Source of the DNA: Methanomassiliicoccaceae archaeon UBA480
Lineage (GTDB): Archaea; Thermoplasmatota; Thermoplasmata; Methanomassiliicoccales; Methanomethylophilaceae
NCBI GenBank assembly: GCA_002506425.1
Contig: DAXO01000070.1
Coordinates: forward strand, 1 to 16,423
Length of the DNA: 16,423 bases
Direction: 5' to 3'
Part shown: positions 1 to 7,215 of the stretch, in pieces
How the letters are laid out: the number at the start of each line of letters is the position of its first letter
Position numbering within the stretch: the stretch's first letter is position 1
The notes under the pieces: model-generated
Seen by the model: only the letters and a program-made list of their open reading frames with translations
Databases searched by the model: none
Told to the model about the DNA's origin: nothing
Position numbers and translations under genes: made by a program

Positions 1-49
1 CCATCTTCGTGACCAGCCACGCGATTTCGTTTCGCGCAGGCTCCTCCAT
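1..49 (-). CDS. Start of an unidentified protein, cut by window edge
   Basis: On the minus strand an open frame begins with ATG at 49-47 (or GTG at 52-50) and runs off the window after about 16 codons. The peptide reads M-E-E-P-A-R-N-E-I-A-W-L-V-T-K-M. It lies 25 nt downstream of the UPF0216 gene on the same strand, so the two may be co-transcribed. The frame is also open upstream into the UPF0216 gene, so the true start could lie further up. The visible part is too short to recognise a family. It could also be a chance open frame. Confidence 0.3.
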   Translation of the reverse strand, partial: MEEPARNEIAWLVTKM

Positions 50-74
50 CACGCACTTGTACTTATAGTTTTCT

Positions 75-461
75 TTAAGGTTTGAAAACTGCGATGATAC
101 AATCGGGTATCAAACGCCTCAATTCCTTCAAATCCGGGTAGTAAAGCCTCAAAAAACCAGGTACATGGACCGTTTTGTTCAATATGCCTGCAATCGCCGC
201 AACCTCGGCCGTCCCCTCCACCTTCCATGCCGCGACTTCGCCGGAAACATCGGTAGATATGTATATCGGCAGCTTCAGCCGAATCCTTGTCGCGTCATCG
301 CAAGCCGCCCAGATTCTTTCTACCTGCTCCTCGGGCACCTCGATCTCCGATCCATCACGCATCTTGTATCTGCGATCGCCATCCATCATATCGTTCAATG
401 GAACCTTCGCGGCTGCGAGGTTGCTATTGAGGTCGCTCATTATCGATTCCATATAGTCCAT
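75..461 (-). CDS. UPF0216 (DUF61) family archaeal protein
   Basis: This 128-residue protein resembles the archaeal UPF0216/DUF61 family, known mainly from euryarchaea and of unknown function. Recognition rests on the overall pattern: an N-terminal helix with LNxxL, a central MRDG segment followed by an acidic stretch (EVPEEQVERI), RLKLPIYI, a W-x-V-x-G-x-x-E strand, and a C-terminal YYPDLKELRRLIP block ending in a hydrophobic strand. Length fits the family. There is no signal peptide or membrane segment, so it is probably cytosolic. The start is uncertain: Met1, Met4 and Met8 are all possible, and Met8 (MSDLNSNL) best matches typical family starts. It is divergent from nifB across a 106-bp gap. 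A TATA-like TTAATAAG lies on its own strand near 493-504. Stop is TAA. Confidence 0.75.
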   Translation of the reverse strand: MDYMESIMSDLNSNLAAAKVPLNDMMDGDRRYKMRDGSEIEVPEEQVERIWAACDDATRIRLKLPIYISTDVSGEVAAWKVEGTAEVAAIAGILNKTVHVPGFLRLYYPDLKELRRLIPDCIIAVFKP

Positions 462-492
462 GCCTGCACTCTCTCACTGATTGCCGTCAGTA

Positions 493-504
493 TCTTATTA
501 ACGG
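493..504 (-). promoter_or_regulatory. Possible TATA box for the UPF0216 gene
   Basis: On the minus strand the sequence reads CGTTAATAAGATA, an AT-rich TATA-like element about 35 bp upstream of the annotated start at 461. That spacing would give a leader of about 10 nt. The match to the archaeal consensus is only moderate. Confidence 0.35.
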
Positions 505-533
505 CGTTATCATTTCCATTCTCTCGTATCGAG

Positions 534-546
534 ATTATATAATATA
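534..546 (+). promoter_or_regulatory. TATA box of nifB
   Basis: ATTATATAATATA is a strong archaeal TATA box centred near 539, about 29 bp before the nifB ATG at 568. Archaeal transcription usually starts about 25 bp downstream of the TATA centre, which gives an mRNA with almost no leader. No clear Shine-Dalgarno precedes the ATG, which agrees with leaderless translation. A 5+5 bp inverted repeat (TCTCG-TAT-CGAGA, 522-534) abuts it upstream, where the BRE would lie. Confidence 0.6.
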
Positions 547-567
547 GCTTATGAATGGGAAAATCGC

Positions 568-1863
568 ATGTCGCTGGATCCAAAACTTCAATCGGCTATC
601 GATAATCATCCGTGCTTCAACGAGAAGGCCCACCTCCATTTCGCCCGGATGCACATACCTGTCGCACCTCGCTGCAATATTCAATGCAACTATTGCAACA
701 GGAAATTCGATTGCTGCAACGAATCCCGTCCCGGCGTCACCAGCGAAGTTCTCACTCCCGAACAGGCGGTAGAGAAAATCGCCATCGTCAAATCCAAGAT
801 CCCCAACCTTTCGGTTGTCGGAATAGCGGGACCCGGGGATCCGCTAGCCAACGAAGAGACATTCGAATCGCTCAAACTGATCAAGGAAAGGTTTCCTGAT
901 CTCAATGCCTGCATATCCACAAACGGTCTGGCCCTTCCGGACTCCGCAAAAAGACTCTACGATCTGGGAGTGAGGTTCGTCACGGTGACTATGAACGCTT
1001 CCGATCCCTCCATCGGTGCCGAGATCTATAACTCGGTGATGTTCAACGGAGAACGCCTCACCGGCGAAGAGGGTGCCCTCACCCTTCTCTACCGTCAATG
1101 CGAAGGAATCAGGATGTGTGCGGAAATGGGCATGGTCGTCAAGGTCAACATCGTCATGATACCGGGAATCAACGATGAGAACATCCCGTCTCTCGTGAAG
1201 AAAGTGAAGTCCCTGGGCGCATACATAGTCAACATATTGCCGCTCATACCAGTCGAGGGGACGCCGTTCGCACACCTTCGTGCTCCCACTCCTGCCGAAA
1301 GGAGAGAAATGATGGACCGCTGCGAATTGGATGCCCGCATGATGAGGCACTGCCGTCAATGCCGCGCTGATGCCGTCGGTCTTCTGGGCGAGGACAGATC
1401 CCAGGAATTCGTTCATCTGAGCGGTTGCGGCTCCGGATGCGGAGGAAAGCCAATCTCCGTGGGACGTGACCCGTCTATGATAGCAGTAGCTTCCGACGGG
1501 AAGAACCGCATCTGTGGTTTCGGCGGAGCAGCTTCATTCCGCATTTACTCCTTAAAAGAGGAAAAGGCCTCATTCATCCGCGAAGTATCCGTGAACAGCT
1601 CGACCCCTGTATCGGGAGACTCACACAGGCGCCATATCAAAGACATCATCGATTCCATCTCGGAGTGCGGCACCGTTATCGCCAGTGAAATCGGCGATAT
1701 GCCCCGCAGCATCCTCTCGGAATCCGGCATCAAGGTAATCATAGCCAAAGGCAGTGTCGATGACGCGGTCTCCAAGGTCTCGGTCCAGCGAGTTCCGCCA
1801 TCTGCGGGGACCAATCGTTATCTATACAATCGATATAGCAGGACCAATAGAATCGGTGTTAAC
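568..1863 (+). CDS. nifB: Nitrogenase cofactor maturase NifB with NifX-like domain, no stop before alaS
   Basis: NifB is a radical SAM enzyme that fuses two [4Fe-4S] clusters with a carbon and a sulfur to make NifB-co, the precursor of nitrogenase cofactor. Seen here: the NHPCF start block (residues 13-17), the radical SAM cysteines in CNIQCNYC (Cys36, Cys40, Cys43), the FDCCNESRPGV stretch typical of NifB, GIAGPGDPLAN (glycine-rich SAM region), and CRQCRADAVGLLGED near residue 265, which in NifB helps bind the precursor clusters. From about residue 295 to 405 follows a NifX/NafY-like domain (IAVASDGKNRICGFGGAASF). Many methanogens carry nifB whether or not they fix nitrogen; no nifHDK lies in this window. 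Oddity: the frame has no stop and runs on through a roughly 27-residue linker into alaS, giving a possible 1024-residue protein. The end given here is simply the last base before the alaS ATG. Confidence 0.85.
1818..1858 (+). promoter_or_regulatory. Possible internal promoter and ribosome binding site for alaS
   Basis: Inside the nifB 3' end there is an AT-rich patch (TTATCTATAC at 1818-1827, CGATATAG at 1831-1838) with TATA character, about 37-45 bp before the alaS ATG at 1864. GGTG at 1855-1858 has an acceptable 5-nt spacing to that ATG. These signals support independent alaS initiation even though the two frames are continuous. Both matches are moderate, not decisive. Confidence 0.4.
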
Positions 1864-3642
1864 ATGGACGCTCAGGAAATGAGGGAGACCTACATCAATT
1901 TCTTCAAAGATCGCGGACATGCGCAGATCAGCTCTGCGCCGTTGATTCCCGAGAACGACCCGACTGTTCTCTTCACCACTGCAGGTATGCACCCGCTGGT
2001 ACCGTACCTCCTCGGAGAGAAGCACCCTGCCGGGAAGAGGCTCACGGATTTCCAGAAATGCGTGAGGACAGGGGATATCGACGAAGTGGGCGACGCGAGC
2101 CACCTCACATTCTTCGAGATGCTCGGCAACTGGTCGCTCGGAGACTACTTCAAAAAGGAGTCCATAGAGTGGAGCTACGACCTACTCACGAAGGTCCTCA
2201 AGATCGACCCGAACCACCTGGCCGTCACCTGCTTCAAGGGCGAGGGCAACATCCCCCGCGACGACGAGACCGCCGCACTCTGGAAGAGCCACGGACTGAG
2301 GGACGACCAGATCTTCTTCTACGGCATGGAGGACAACTGGTGGGGTCCTGCTGGACAGACCGGCCCCTGCGGACCCGATACCGAGATCTTCTACGACGAC
2401 GGACGTCCCAAGTGCGGTCCAAACTGCGGACCTTCCTGCCACTGCGGCAAATACACGGAGATCTGGAACAACGTATTCATGCAGTACAACAAGCAGGCCG
2501 ACGGCTCCTTCGTCCCTCTAGCACAGAAGAATGTCGACACGGGCATGGGACTCGAAAGGATCCTCCGTATCCTGAACGGCGTCGAGACCGTCTACGATAC
2601 CCCTCTGTTCTCCGGGATCATCGGCAAAATCGAAGAGCTCTCTGGCAAGAAGTACGGCTCCAACCCCGAAGACACGAAAGCATTCAGAGTTGTTGCGGAC
2701 CACATCCGTGCTGCTACTTTCATCCTCGGAGACGGCGTAGTCCCGGCCAAAGTAGGCCAGGGATACATCCTCAGAAGACTGATCCGCAGAGCCAGCAGAT
2801 ACCTTTCCAAGCTCGGAGTCGACGACGTCTGCATGAAGCAGATCGCCGAGGTCGTAGTATCCGAGTACTCCAAGGCCTACCCTGAGCTCGCCAGGAACAG
2901 CGAATTCATCTACTCCAACCTCACAGCGGAGGAGGAGAAGTTCCACAAGACCCTGGCGAAAGGACTCAGGAGGTTCAACGAGATGATAGCCGAGTCCGGC
3001 GACTCCGACACTCTGGACGGGGCCGCGGTCTTCCGTCTCTACGACACGTTCGGATTCCCGATCGAGCTAACCCAGGAACTCGCGGCGGAACAGGGCAAGA
3101 AGGTCGACAAGAAGGACTTCGACGAGCGCTTCAAAGCCCATCAGGAGAACTCCAGAATGGGTGCCGACCAGCAGTTCAAAGGCGGTCTCGCCGACCACGC
3201 CGTTGAGACGACCAAGCTCCATACCGCGACCCATCTGCTCAACGCCGCCCTCAGGAAGATCGTCTCCCCCGACATCCAGCAGAAGGGATCGAACATCACC
3301 GCTGAGAGGCTCAGATTCGATTTCAACCTGGACAGGAAGGTCACGCCCGAAGAGCTTGCTGAAATCGAGAAATTCGTCAACGACGCCATCAAGGCTGCGA
3401 TTCCCGTGGTCTGCGAGGAGATGACATACCAGGAGGCCAAGGATCGCGGAGCCATAGGTGTCTTCACCGACAAGTACGGCGAAATGGTCAAGGTCTACAC
3501 GATAGGTGATGTCTCCTGCGAGATTTGCGGCGGACCGCATGTGAAGAACACGTCGGAACTCCAAGGATTCAAGATAAAGAAAGAGGAGAGCTCCGCCGCA
3601 GGAGTCCGTAGAATCAAAGCAGTCGTCGGCAAGTTCGACTGA
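1864..3642 (+). CDS. alaS: Short bacterial-type alanyl-tRNA synthetase (about 592 aa)
   Basis: It charges tRNA-Ala with alanine in the cytosol. From Met at 1864: MDAQEMRETYINFF is a typical AlaRS start; the class II motif 2 region (FQKCVRTGDIDEVG, then HLTFFEMLGNWSLGDYF); NWWGPAGQTGPCGPDTEIFY; a cysteine-rich CGPNCGPSCHCG segment likely to bind zinc; motif 3 GMGLERI; the helical tRNA-binding part (ADHIRAATFILGDG, YILRRLIRRASRY); and an editing domain with HTATH and CEICGGPH, the usual zinc ligands. The protein stops soon after RRIKAVVG, so the C-terminal dimerisation domain is absent; archaeal enzymes are usually around 900 residues. The short form and these motifs resemble short bacterial AlaRS, which suggests transfer (inference). 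The frame is continuous with nifB upstream. It ends in tandem TGA TAA, followed by a hairpin. Its tRNA substrate lies nearby on the other strand. Confidence 0.9.
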   Translation: MDAQEMRETYINFFKDRGHAQISSAPLIPENDPTVLFTTAGMHPLVPYLLGEKHPAGKRLTDFQKCVRTGDIDEVGDASHLTFFEMLGNWSLGDYFKKESIEWSYDLLTKVLKIDPNHLAVTCFKGEGNIPRDDETAALWKSHGLRDDQIFFYGMEDNWWGPAGQTGPCGPDTEIFYDDGRPKCGPNCGPSCHCGKYTEIWNNVFMQYNKQADGSFVPLAQKNVDTGMGLERILRILNGVETVYDTPLFSGIIGKIEELSGKKYGSNPEDTKAFRVVADHIRAATFILGDGVVPAKVGQGYILRRLIRRASRYLSKLGVDDVCMKQIAEVVVSEYSKAYPELARNSEFIYSNLTAEEEKFHKTLAKGLRRFNEMIAESGDSDTLDGAAVFRLYDTFGFPIELTQELAAEQGKKVDKKDFDERFKAHQENSRMGADQQFKGGLADHAVETTKLHTATHLLNAALRKIVSPDIQQKGSNITAERLRFDFNLDRKVTPEELAEIEKFVNDAIKAAIPVVCEEMTYQEAKDRGAIGVFTDKYGEMVKVYTIGDVSCEICGGPHVKNTSELQGFKIKKEESSAAGVRRIKAVVGKFD

Positions 3643-3660
3643 TAAAATCCTGAAACTCAT

Positions 3661-3681
3661 CCCGTCGGACATCCCGACGGG
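3661..3681 (+). terminator. Hairpin after alaS
   Basis: CCCGTCGG, loop ACATC, CCGACGGG form a perfect 8-bp stem 18 nt after the alaS stop, followed by a short pyrimidine stretch (ACCCTTTCTCC). It is a likely 3' end or mRNA-stabilising hairpin. The T-run is weak for a classical terminator. Confidence 0.6.
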
Positions 3682-3830
3682 ACCCTTTCTCCAATCGTCC
3701 AAACAGTGCCTGACACGATTCATCATGCACATTTTCGGATTTTGCATGCTTCGGCTTGATCTTCGAGATCCGCTAAACATGAACGGATATAGGATTTGAA
3801 TCGAGCAGACGAGATTGGATTAAAATTGAG
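3682..3830. other. Intergenic stretch with no recognised gene
   Basis: These 149 bp between the alaS hairpin and the tRNA gene show no convincing open frame. They contain GCATGC (3744-3749) and a small GATCT-TCG-AGATC hairpin (3758-3770), enclosed by weak complementary CGGAT/ATCCG arms (3736-3740 and 3768-3772). A short CAATTTTAATC reading on the minus strand next to the tRNA may serve as its T-rich terminator. I see no other function. Confidence 0.4.
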
Positions 3831-3904
3831 TGGACTGAGCGAGATTCGAACTCGCGACCTCCTGCTTGCAAAGCAGGCGATCTAACCAACTGATCTATCA
3901 GCCC
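3831..3904 (-). tRNA. tRNA-Ala (anticodon UGC)
   Basis: The minus strand folds as a complete cloverleaf. The acceptor GGGCTGA pairs with TCAGTCC, including G3-U70, the key identity pair recognised by AlaRS. The D arm contains GATC-AGTTGGTTA-GATC. The anticodon stem CCTGC/GCAGG closes the loop TTTGCAA, giving anticodon TGC. The T arm is GCGAG-TTCGAAT-CTCGC. Discriminator base is A73 at 3831; CCA is not encoded. There is no intron. A TTAAAAG (minus strand CTTTTAA) at 3931-3937, about 30 bp upstream, is a good box A. Its proximity to alaS is notable, although the two are on opposite strands. Confidence 0.95.
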
Positions 3905-3929
3905 GTTATACCGGTGTAGCAAGGTTCCC

Positions 3930-3953
3930 ATTAAAAGCTTTATGCTCTTTATG
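3930..3953 (-). promoter_or_regulatory. Promoter of tRNA-Ala
   Basis: On the minus strand CTTTTAATG provides a TATA-like box A about 27-33 bp before the tRNA 5' end at 3904. Just upstream is a short direct repeat, CATAAAG twice with 2 nt between (3938-3944 and 3947-3953), which may simply reflect AT-rich promoter DNA. Confidence 0.5.
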
Positions 3954-4038
3954 AGAAGACGAATGACTAATATTGAACATGAGTCCCGATGAGTAGATAA
4001 CTCCCTTTCGTTACATAGTGTCATTAATGTGCGGGCGC
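3954..4038. other. Intergenic stretch ahead of the aromatic operon
   Basis: This stretch between the divergent tRNA and aromatic-operon promoters has no convincing coding frame. I see no repeat or recognisable RNA in it. Confidence 0.35.
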
Positions 4039-4092
4039 GTAAAACTAAAATAAATCTCAGGTTTGTCGCGTGCTAGCACGTAGCATGGTGAT
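4039..4092 (+). promoter_or_regulatory. Promoter, palindrome and ribosome binding site of the aromatic operon
   Basis: AAAACTAAAATAAAT at 4041-4055 is the most TATA-like element upstream of the operon. A start about 25 bp downstream would fall near 4072-4078. CGTGCTAGCACG, a perfect 12-bp palindrome (4069-4080), covers this position and would suit a repressor operator or a short hairpin. GGTGAT at 4087-4092 matches the archaeal 16S rRNA 3' end and is a strong Shine-Dalgarno with 3-nt spacing to the ATG at 4096. Confidence 0.5.
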
Positions 4093-4095
4093 ATC

Positions 4096-4890
4096 ATGTT
4101 CGGAAAAAGCGTTAGGCTCGAGAGGATAATGGATAGGAACACAGGGAACTGCGTCATAGTACCCATGGACCATGGGATATCGATCGGACCGACCGAGGGC
4201 CTCTATGATATGAAGAAGACCGTGGACGCCGTAGCCAACGGCGGTGCCACGGCAGTCCTCATGCACAAGGGCCTCATCCGCTACAGCTACAGGAGCAGCG
4301 GAAACGATATAGGGCTCATACTACACCTTTCCGCATCCACCGATCTCGGGGTCACGAGCAACAGCAAGGTCCTCGTAGCCAGCGTCGATGAAGCAATCAA
4401 GAATGGGGCGGACGCCGTCTCCGTACACATAAACGTAGGGGCCGAGACGGAGCCCGATATGCTGGAGGACGTCGGGCGCATCTCCAGGGACTGCGCCGAA
4501 TGGGGGATGCCCCTCCTTGTTATGGCATACGCCCGCGGTCCGAAGATAAAGGACTCCTACGACCCGCAGGCGATAGCACATGCCGCACGTGTCGCCACCG
4601 AACTCGGCGCCGACGTCGTCAAATGCAGCTACACCGGTGATCCGGACACGTTCAGAGACGTTGTCAGGGGGGCCCTTGCTCCCGTAGTCATAGCCGGAGG
4701 TCCCAAAATGGACTCCGATGAGGCGATTCTGAGAATGGTGTACGATTCCATCCAGGCAGGCGGGCACGGCGTGTCCATCGGAAGGAACGTTTTCCAGCAC
4801 AGGAACGTCGAAGGAATGACGAGAGCCATATCGGACATCGTTCTCCACGGCTACACGGTCGAGGAGTCGATGAAGAAGAACCTGAGCTGA
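4096..4890 (+). CDS. aroA': 2-amino-3,7-dideoxy-D-threo-hept-6-ulosonate (ADTH) synthase
   Basis: This enzyme starts the archaeal shikimate route. It joins L-aspartate semialdehyde to a fragment of 6-deoxy-5-ketofructose 1-phosphate, replacing the bacterial DAHP synthase (EC 2.2.1.10). The protein is a 264-residue class I aldolase-type TIM barrel. Asp25 (VPMDHG), Tyr145 (VMAYARG) and Lys176 (DVVKCSYTG, Schiff base) fall at positions exactly 8 lower than Asp33, Tyr153 and Lys184 of the characterised M. jannaschii MJ0400, which supports the assignment strongly. Phosphate-binding loops GGPK and SIGRNVFQ are present near residues 196 and 227. The start is fixed by the GGTGAT just upstream. It is first in a seven-gene operon, 4 nt before the next gene. 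A plain fructose-bisphosphate aldolase is the alternative, but the linkage to dehydroquinate synthase II argues against it. Confidence 0.93.
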   Translation: MFGKSVRLERIMDRNTGNCVIVPMDHGISIGPTEGLYDMKKTVDAVANGGATAVLMHKGLIRYSYRSSGNDIGLILHLSASTDLGVTSNSKVLVASVDEAIKNGADAVSVHINVGAETEPDMLEDVGRISRDCAEWGMPLLVMAYARGPKIKDSYDPQAIAHAARVATELGADVVKCSYTGDPDTFRDVVRGALAPVVIAGGPKMDSDEAILRMVYDSIQAGGHGVSIGRNVFQHRNVEGMTRAISDIVLHGYTVEESMKKNLS

Positions 4891-4894
4891 TCCC

Positions 4895-5911
4895 ATGGAT
4901 TCCAAGGAGATCTGGATAAGGGCCGATGCCCCCGAGAGCAAGGAGCTCCGCAAAGAACTCGTGCTCTCCGCGCTGGAGTCCGGGATCGAGAAGGCGATCG
5001 TCCGTCCGGAGGACCGCGATTTCTCCGAGTTCGGCAAGATAGAGCTGCTCTTCAACGATGATGGAGACCTGGGGGAGGGCTATGAGCTGATCGTCCTCTC
5101 GACGCCTGAGGATCAGGAAAGAGCCCTCTCGATGGCCGGGAAGGCGAAAGGCATCATCCTCGACTCACGCGACTGGACCGTGATCCCTCTGGAGAACATG
5201 ATTGCCAGATTCCGTGACACGGGTACAAGGGTGCTCGCCTGCGCCGACAACGTCGAAGAAGCCAGGCTGTACATGCAGACCCTGGAGAAGGGCGTGGACG
5301 GCATCGTCGTCTGCACCGAGGATCCCGATGCCGTCCGCAGGTTCTCGGATATCCTGAAGGACACGGGCCGCATCGAGCTGTCGGAAGTCGAAATCCTCGA
5401 TGTCAGGAACATAGAGATGGGCGACCGCGTGTGCATAGACACGGTCACCAACATGGTGCCCGGGGAAGGGATGCTCATCGGCTCTCAGGCCTCCTGCCTC
5501 TTCCTGGTGCAGAGCGAGAGCGAGGACAACGGATACGTCGCCGCCAGGCCGTTCAGGGTTAACGCAGGGGCCGTCCACGCCTATGCCATGGGTCCGGAAG
5601 GCCGCACGAGATACCTCGCAGAGTACAGGTCCGGCGATAGCATCGTCCTCGTCGACAGAGACGGAAACACGAGACCTTCCGCGGTCGGTAGATGCAAGGT
5701 CGAACAGAGGCCGATGGTCATAGTCTCCGCCACAGACGGGGAGAAGACATACTCCACCATTCTCCAGAACGCGGAGACGGTGAAACTGGTATCCCGTGAC
5801 GGAGCGATCTCAGTCTCCAAACTGGCCAAGGGCGACAAGGTTCTCGCGAAGCTGGAATCGGGCGGACGCCACTTCGGCATGAAAATCGACGAAACCATTA
5901 CGGAGATCTGA
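4895..5911 (+). CDS. aroB': 3-dehydroquinate synthase type II
   Basis: It converts ADTH to 3-dehydroquinate by NAD-dependent oxidative deamination and cyclisation (EC 1.4.1.24), and is unrelated to bacterial AroB. The 338-residue length and pattern match the archaeal family (M. jannaschii MJ1249 type). Landmarks are KGIILDSRDWTVIPLENMIA (about 84-103), GVDGIVVCTEDP (about 132-143), DRVCIDTVTNMVPGEGMLIG (about 177-196) and the diagnostic RPFRVNAGAVHAYAMGPEGRTRYLAEYRSGD segment in pieces from about 218 to 248. The start follows the upstream stop by 4 nt; no better start is evident. Its TGA overlaps the next ATG as TGATG at 5909-5913, pointing to translational coupling. It works directly on the product of the preceding gene. 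Confidence 0.95.
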   Translation: MDSKEIWIRADAPESKELRKELVLSALESGIEKAIVRPEDRDFSEFGKIELLFNDDGDLGEGYELIVLSTPEDQERALSMAGKAKGIILDSRDWTVIPLENMIARFRDTGTRVLACADNVEEARLYMQTLEKGVDGIVVCTEDPDAVRRFSDILKDTGRIELSEVEILDVRNIEMGDRVCIDTVTNMVPGEGMLIGSQASCLFLVQSESEDNGYVAARPFRVNAGAVHAYAMGPEGRTRYLAEYRSGDSIVLVDRDGNTRPSAVGRCKVEQRPMVIVSATDGEKTYSTILQNAETVKLVSRDGAISVSKLAKGDKVLAKLESGGRHFGMKIDETITEI

Positions 5912-7215
5912 TGAGAGTCTGCGCCTCACTCAGCACCGCGGCCGATCTCGAGAGATGCCGCACGAAGATGGTGGAGATCCGTCTGGACCTCCTCGGTGCC
6001 GTGCCCGATGCTCCGGACCGCGACCTACTGGTAACGTTCAGAGGAGACATCGACCTCGGCATCCTGCCCAAGGATTTCCACGGGATGATCGACATAGGGG
6101 AGGAGCCGAGGCCTGAGACGACCGCCGAGGTCGTAGCATCCCATCACGACTTCGATGGGACGCCAACGTCCGAGCACATCCGCAGGATCCTCGGATCGAT
6201 GGACTGCGACATAGCCAAGGGTGCATTCACGACAAGATCTTTCAGGGACCTCGTGAGCATCTCGGATGCCGCATGCTCGTTGAAGAAGAGGCATGTCGTC
6301 CTCGGAATGGGGCCTCTTGGAACGGTCACACGCATAAGAGCCGCACTGCTCCGCAACGAGTTCTCGTTCGGATACGTCGGAGAGCCCACCGCTCCGGGGC
6401 AGCTGAGCGCCGATCGCATGGAGGAGCTTGGAGACGACTGCACGATCACCGGGATCGTAGGCAATCCGCTATCCAAAAGCAGATCCCCCGACATGCACAA
6501 TGCCGCCATGAGGGCGGCGGGCATCAACGGCATATACCTGCCCTTCGAGACGGATGACCTGGATATGGTGGAGGAGGCGATGCGCAGCTACGATATCCGC
6601 GGCCTGAACGTCACCATTCCGCACAAGCAGGCGATAATGGATCATCTGGACTGCGTGGACAAGGATGCTTCTGCCATCGGGGCCGTGAACACCGTGACCA
6701 ACAGCGGAGGAAGACTGATCGGCACGAACACGGACATCATCGGCATCCGCACGGCCCTGGATACCGCCGGGTTCGAACCGGAGGACCGGAGGGTTCTGAT
6801 CATGGGATCCGGAGGCGCCGCTCGCGCCTGCGCCCGCTTCATGAACAACAGCGATTGCGACATCACCATCACGGGGAGGAATGCGGAGACAGGCAGGGAG
6901 CTAGCTTCGGAATTCGGAGCCTCCTATCGCGATCCCAAATCCGTGTCGACGATGATGTACGACCTCATCGTCAACTGCACCCCTGTCGGAATGTACTCGG
7001 ACGGCCCGTACCCCATCGCCATCTCCGCGATACAGAAGGAGCAGACCGTATTCGATATGGTCTACGGAAAGGAGACGCCCCTCATCAGGATGGCGAGGTG
7101 CAGAGGATGCAGGGTCGCATTGGGAGAGGACATGCTTGCAGGACAGGGTGCCGCCTCCTTCGAAACGTGGACGGGATTCGGAGACGCGTTCTCCGTCATG
7201 AGGGGTTTGCTATGA
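5911..7215 (+). CDS. aroDE: Fused 3-dehydroquinate dehydratase (type I) / shikimate dehydrogenase
   Basis: This bifunctional enzyme dehydrates 3-dehydroquinate and reduces dehydroshikimate to shikimate with NADPH. Residues 1 to about 170 are AroD type I: VEIRLD (21-26), SHHDF with catalytic His79, IAKG with Schiff-base Lys103, GTVTRI (Arg141) and APGQ (161-164). This part is compact, about 170 residues against the usual 220-250. Residues from about 178 to 434 are AroE: GNPLSKSRSP, LNVTIPHKQ with catalytic Lys239, GAVNTV, GTNTD with catalytic Asp275, the NADP loop GSGGAARA (299-306), NCTPVGM, and GQGAASFE (Gln412). AroD-AroE fusions are known in plants and some microbes. It starts on the upstream TGATG, and its TGA overlaps the next ATG in ATGA. 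Confidence 0.94.
   Translation: MRVCASLSTAADLERCRTKMVEIRLDLLGAVPDAPDRDLLVTFRGDIDLGILPKDFHGMIDIGEEPRPETTAEVVASHHDFDGTPTSEHIRRILGSMDCDIAKGAFTTRSFRDLVSISDAACSLKKRHVVLGMGPLGTVTRIRAALLRNEFSFGYVGEPTAPGQLSADRMEELGDDCTITGIVGNPLSKSRSPDMHNAAMRAAGINGIYLPFETDDLDMVEEAMRSYDIRGLNVTIPHKQAIMDHLDCVDKDASAIGAVNTVTNSGGRLIGTNTDIIGIRTALDTAGFEPEDRRVLIMGSGGAARACARFMNNSDCDITITGRNAETGRELASEFGASYRDPKSVSTMMYDLIVNCTPVGMYSDGPYPIAISAIQKEQTVFDMVYGKETPLIRMARCRGCRVALGEDMLAGQGAASFETWTGFGDAFSVMRGLL

Noticed and set aside
2058..2885. Long plus-strand open frame inside alaS
   Set aside because: It is arginine-rich, has no recognisable domain and lies in another frame of a strongly conserved gene.
3693..3704. AATCGTCCAAAC shared with the sequence near 12982
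   Set aside because: A 12-bp match between two places is expected by chance several times in 16 kb.
3986..4004. CGATGAG resembling a C box of a C/D guide RNA
   Set aside because: No matching D box and terminal stem at the right distance could be found.
3773..4024. Minus-strand 83-residue open frame over the tRNA
   Set aside because: It reads through the tRNA-Ala gene and has no ribosome binding site or protein-like pattern.
6855..7211. N-terminal extension of the shikimate kinase frame overlapping aroDE by about 120 codons
   Set aside because: The ATG at 7212 gives the family's normal length and an ATGA overlap; the upstream residues are out-of-frame aroDE with no GHMP similarity.
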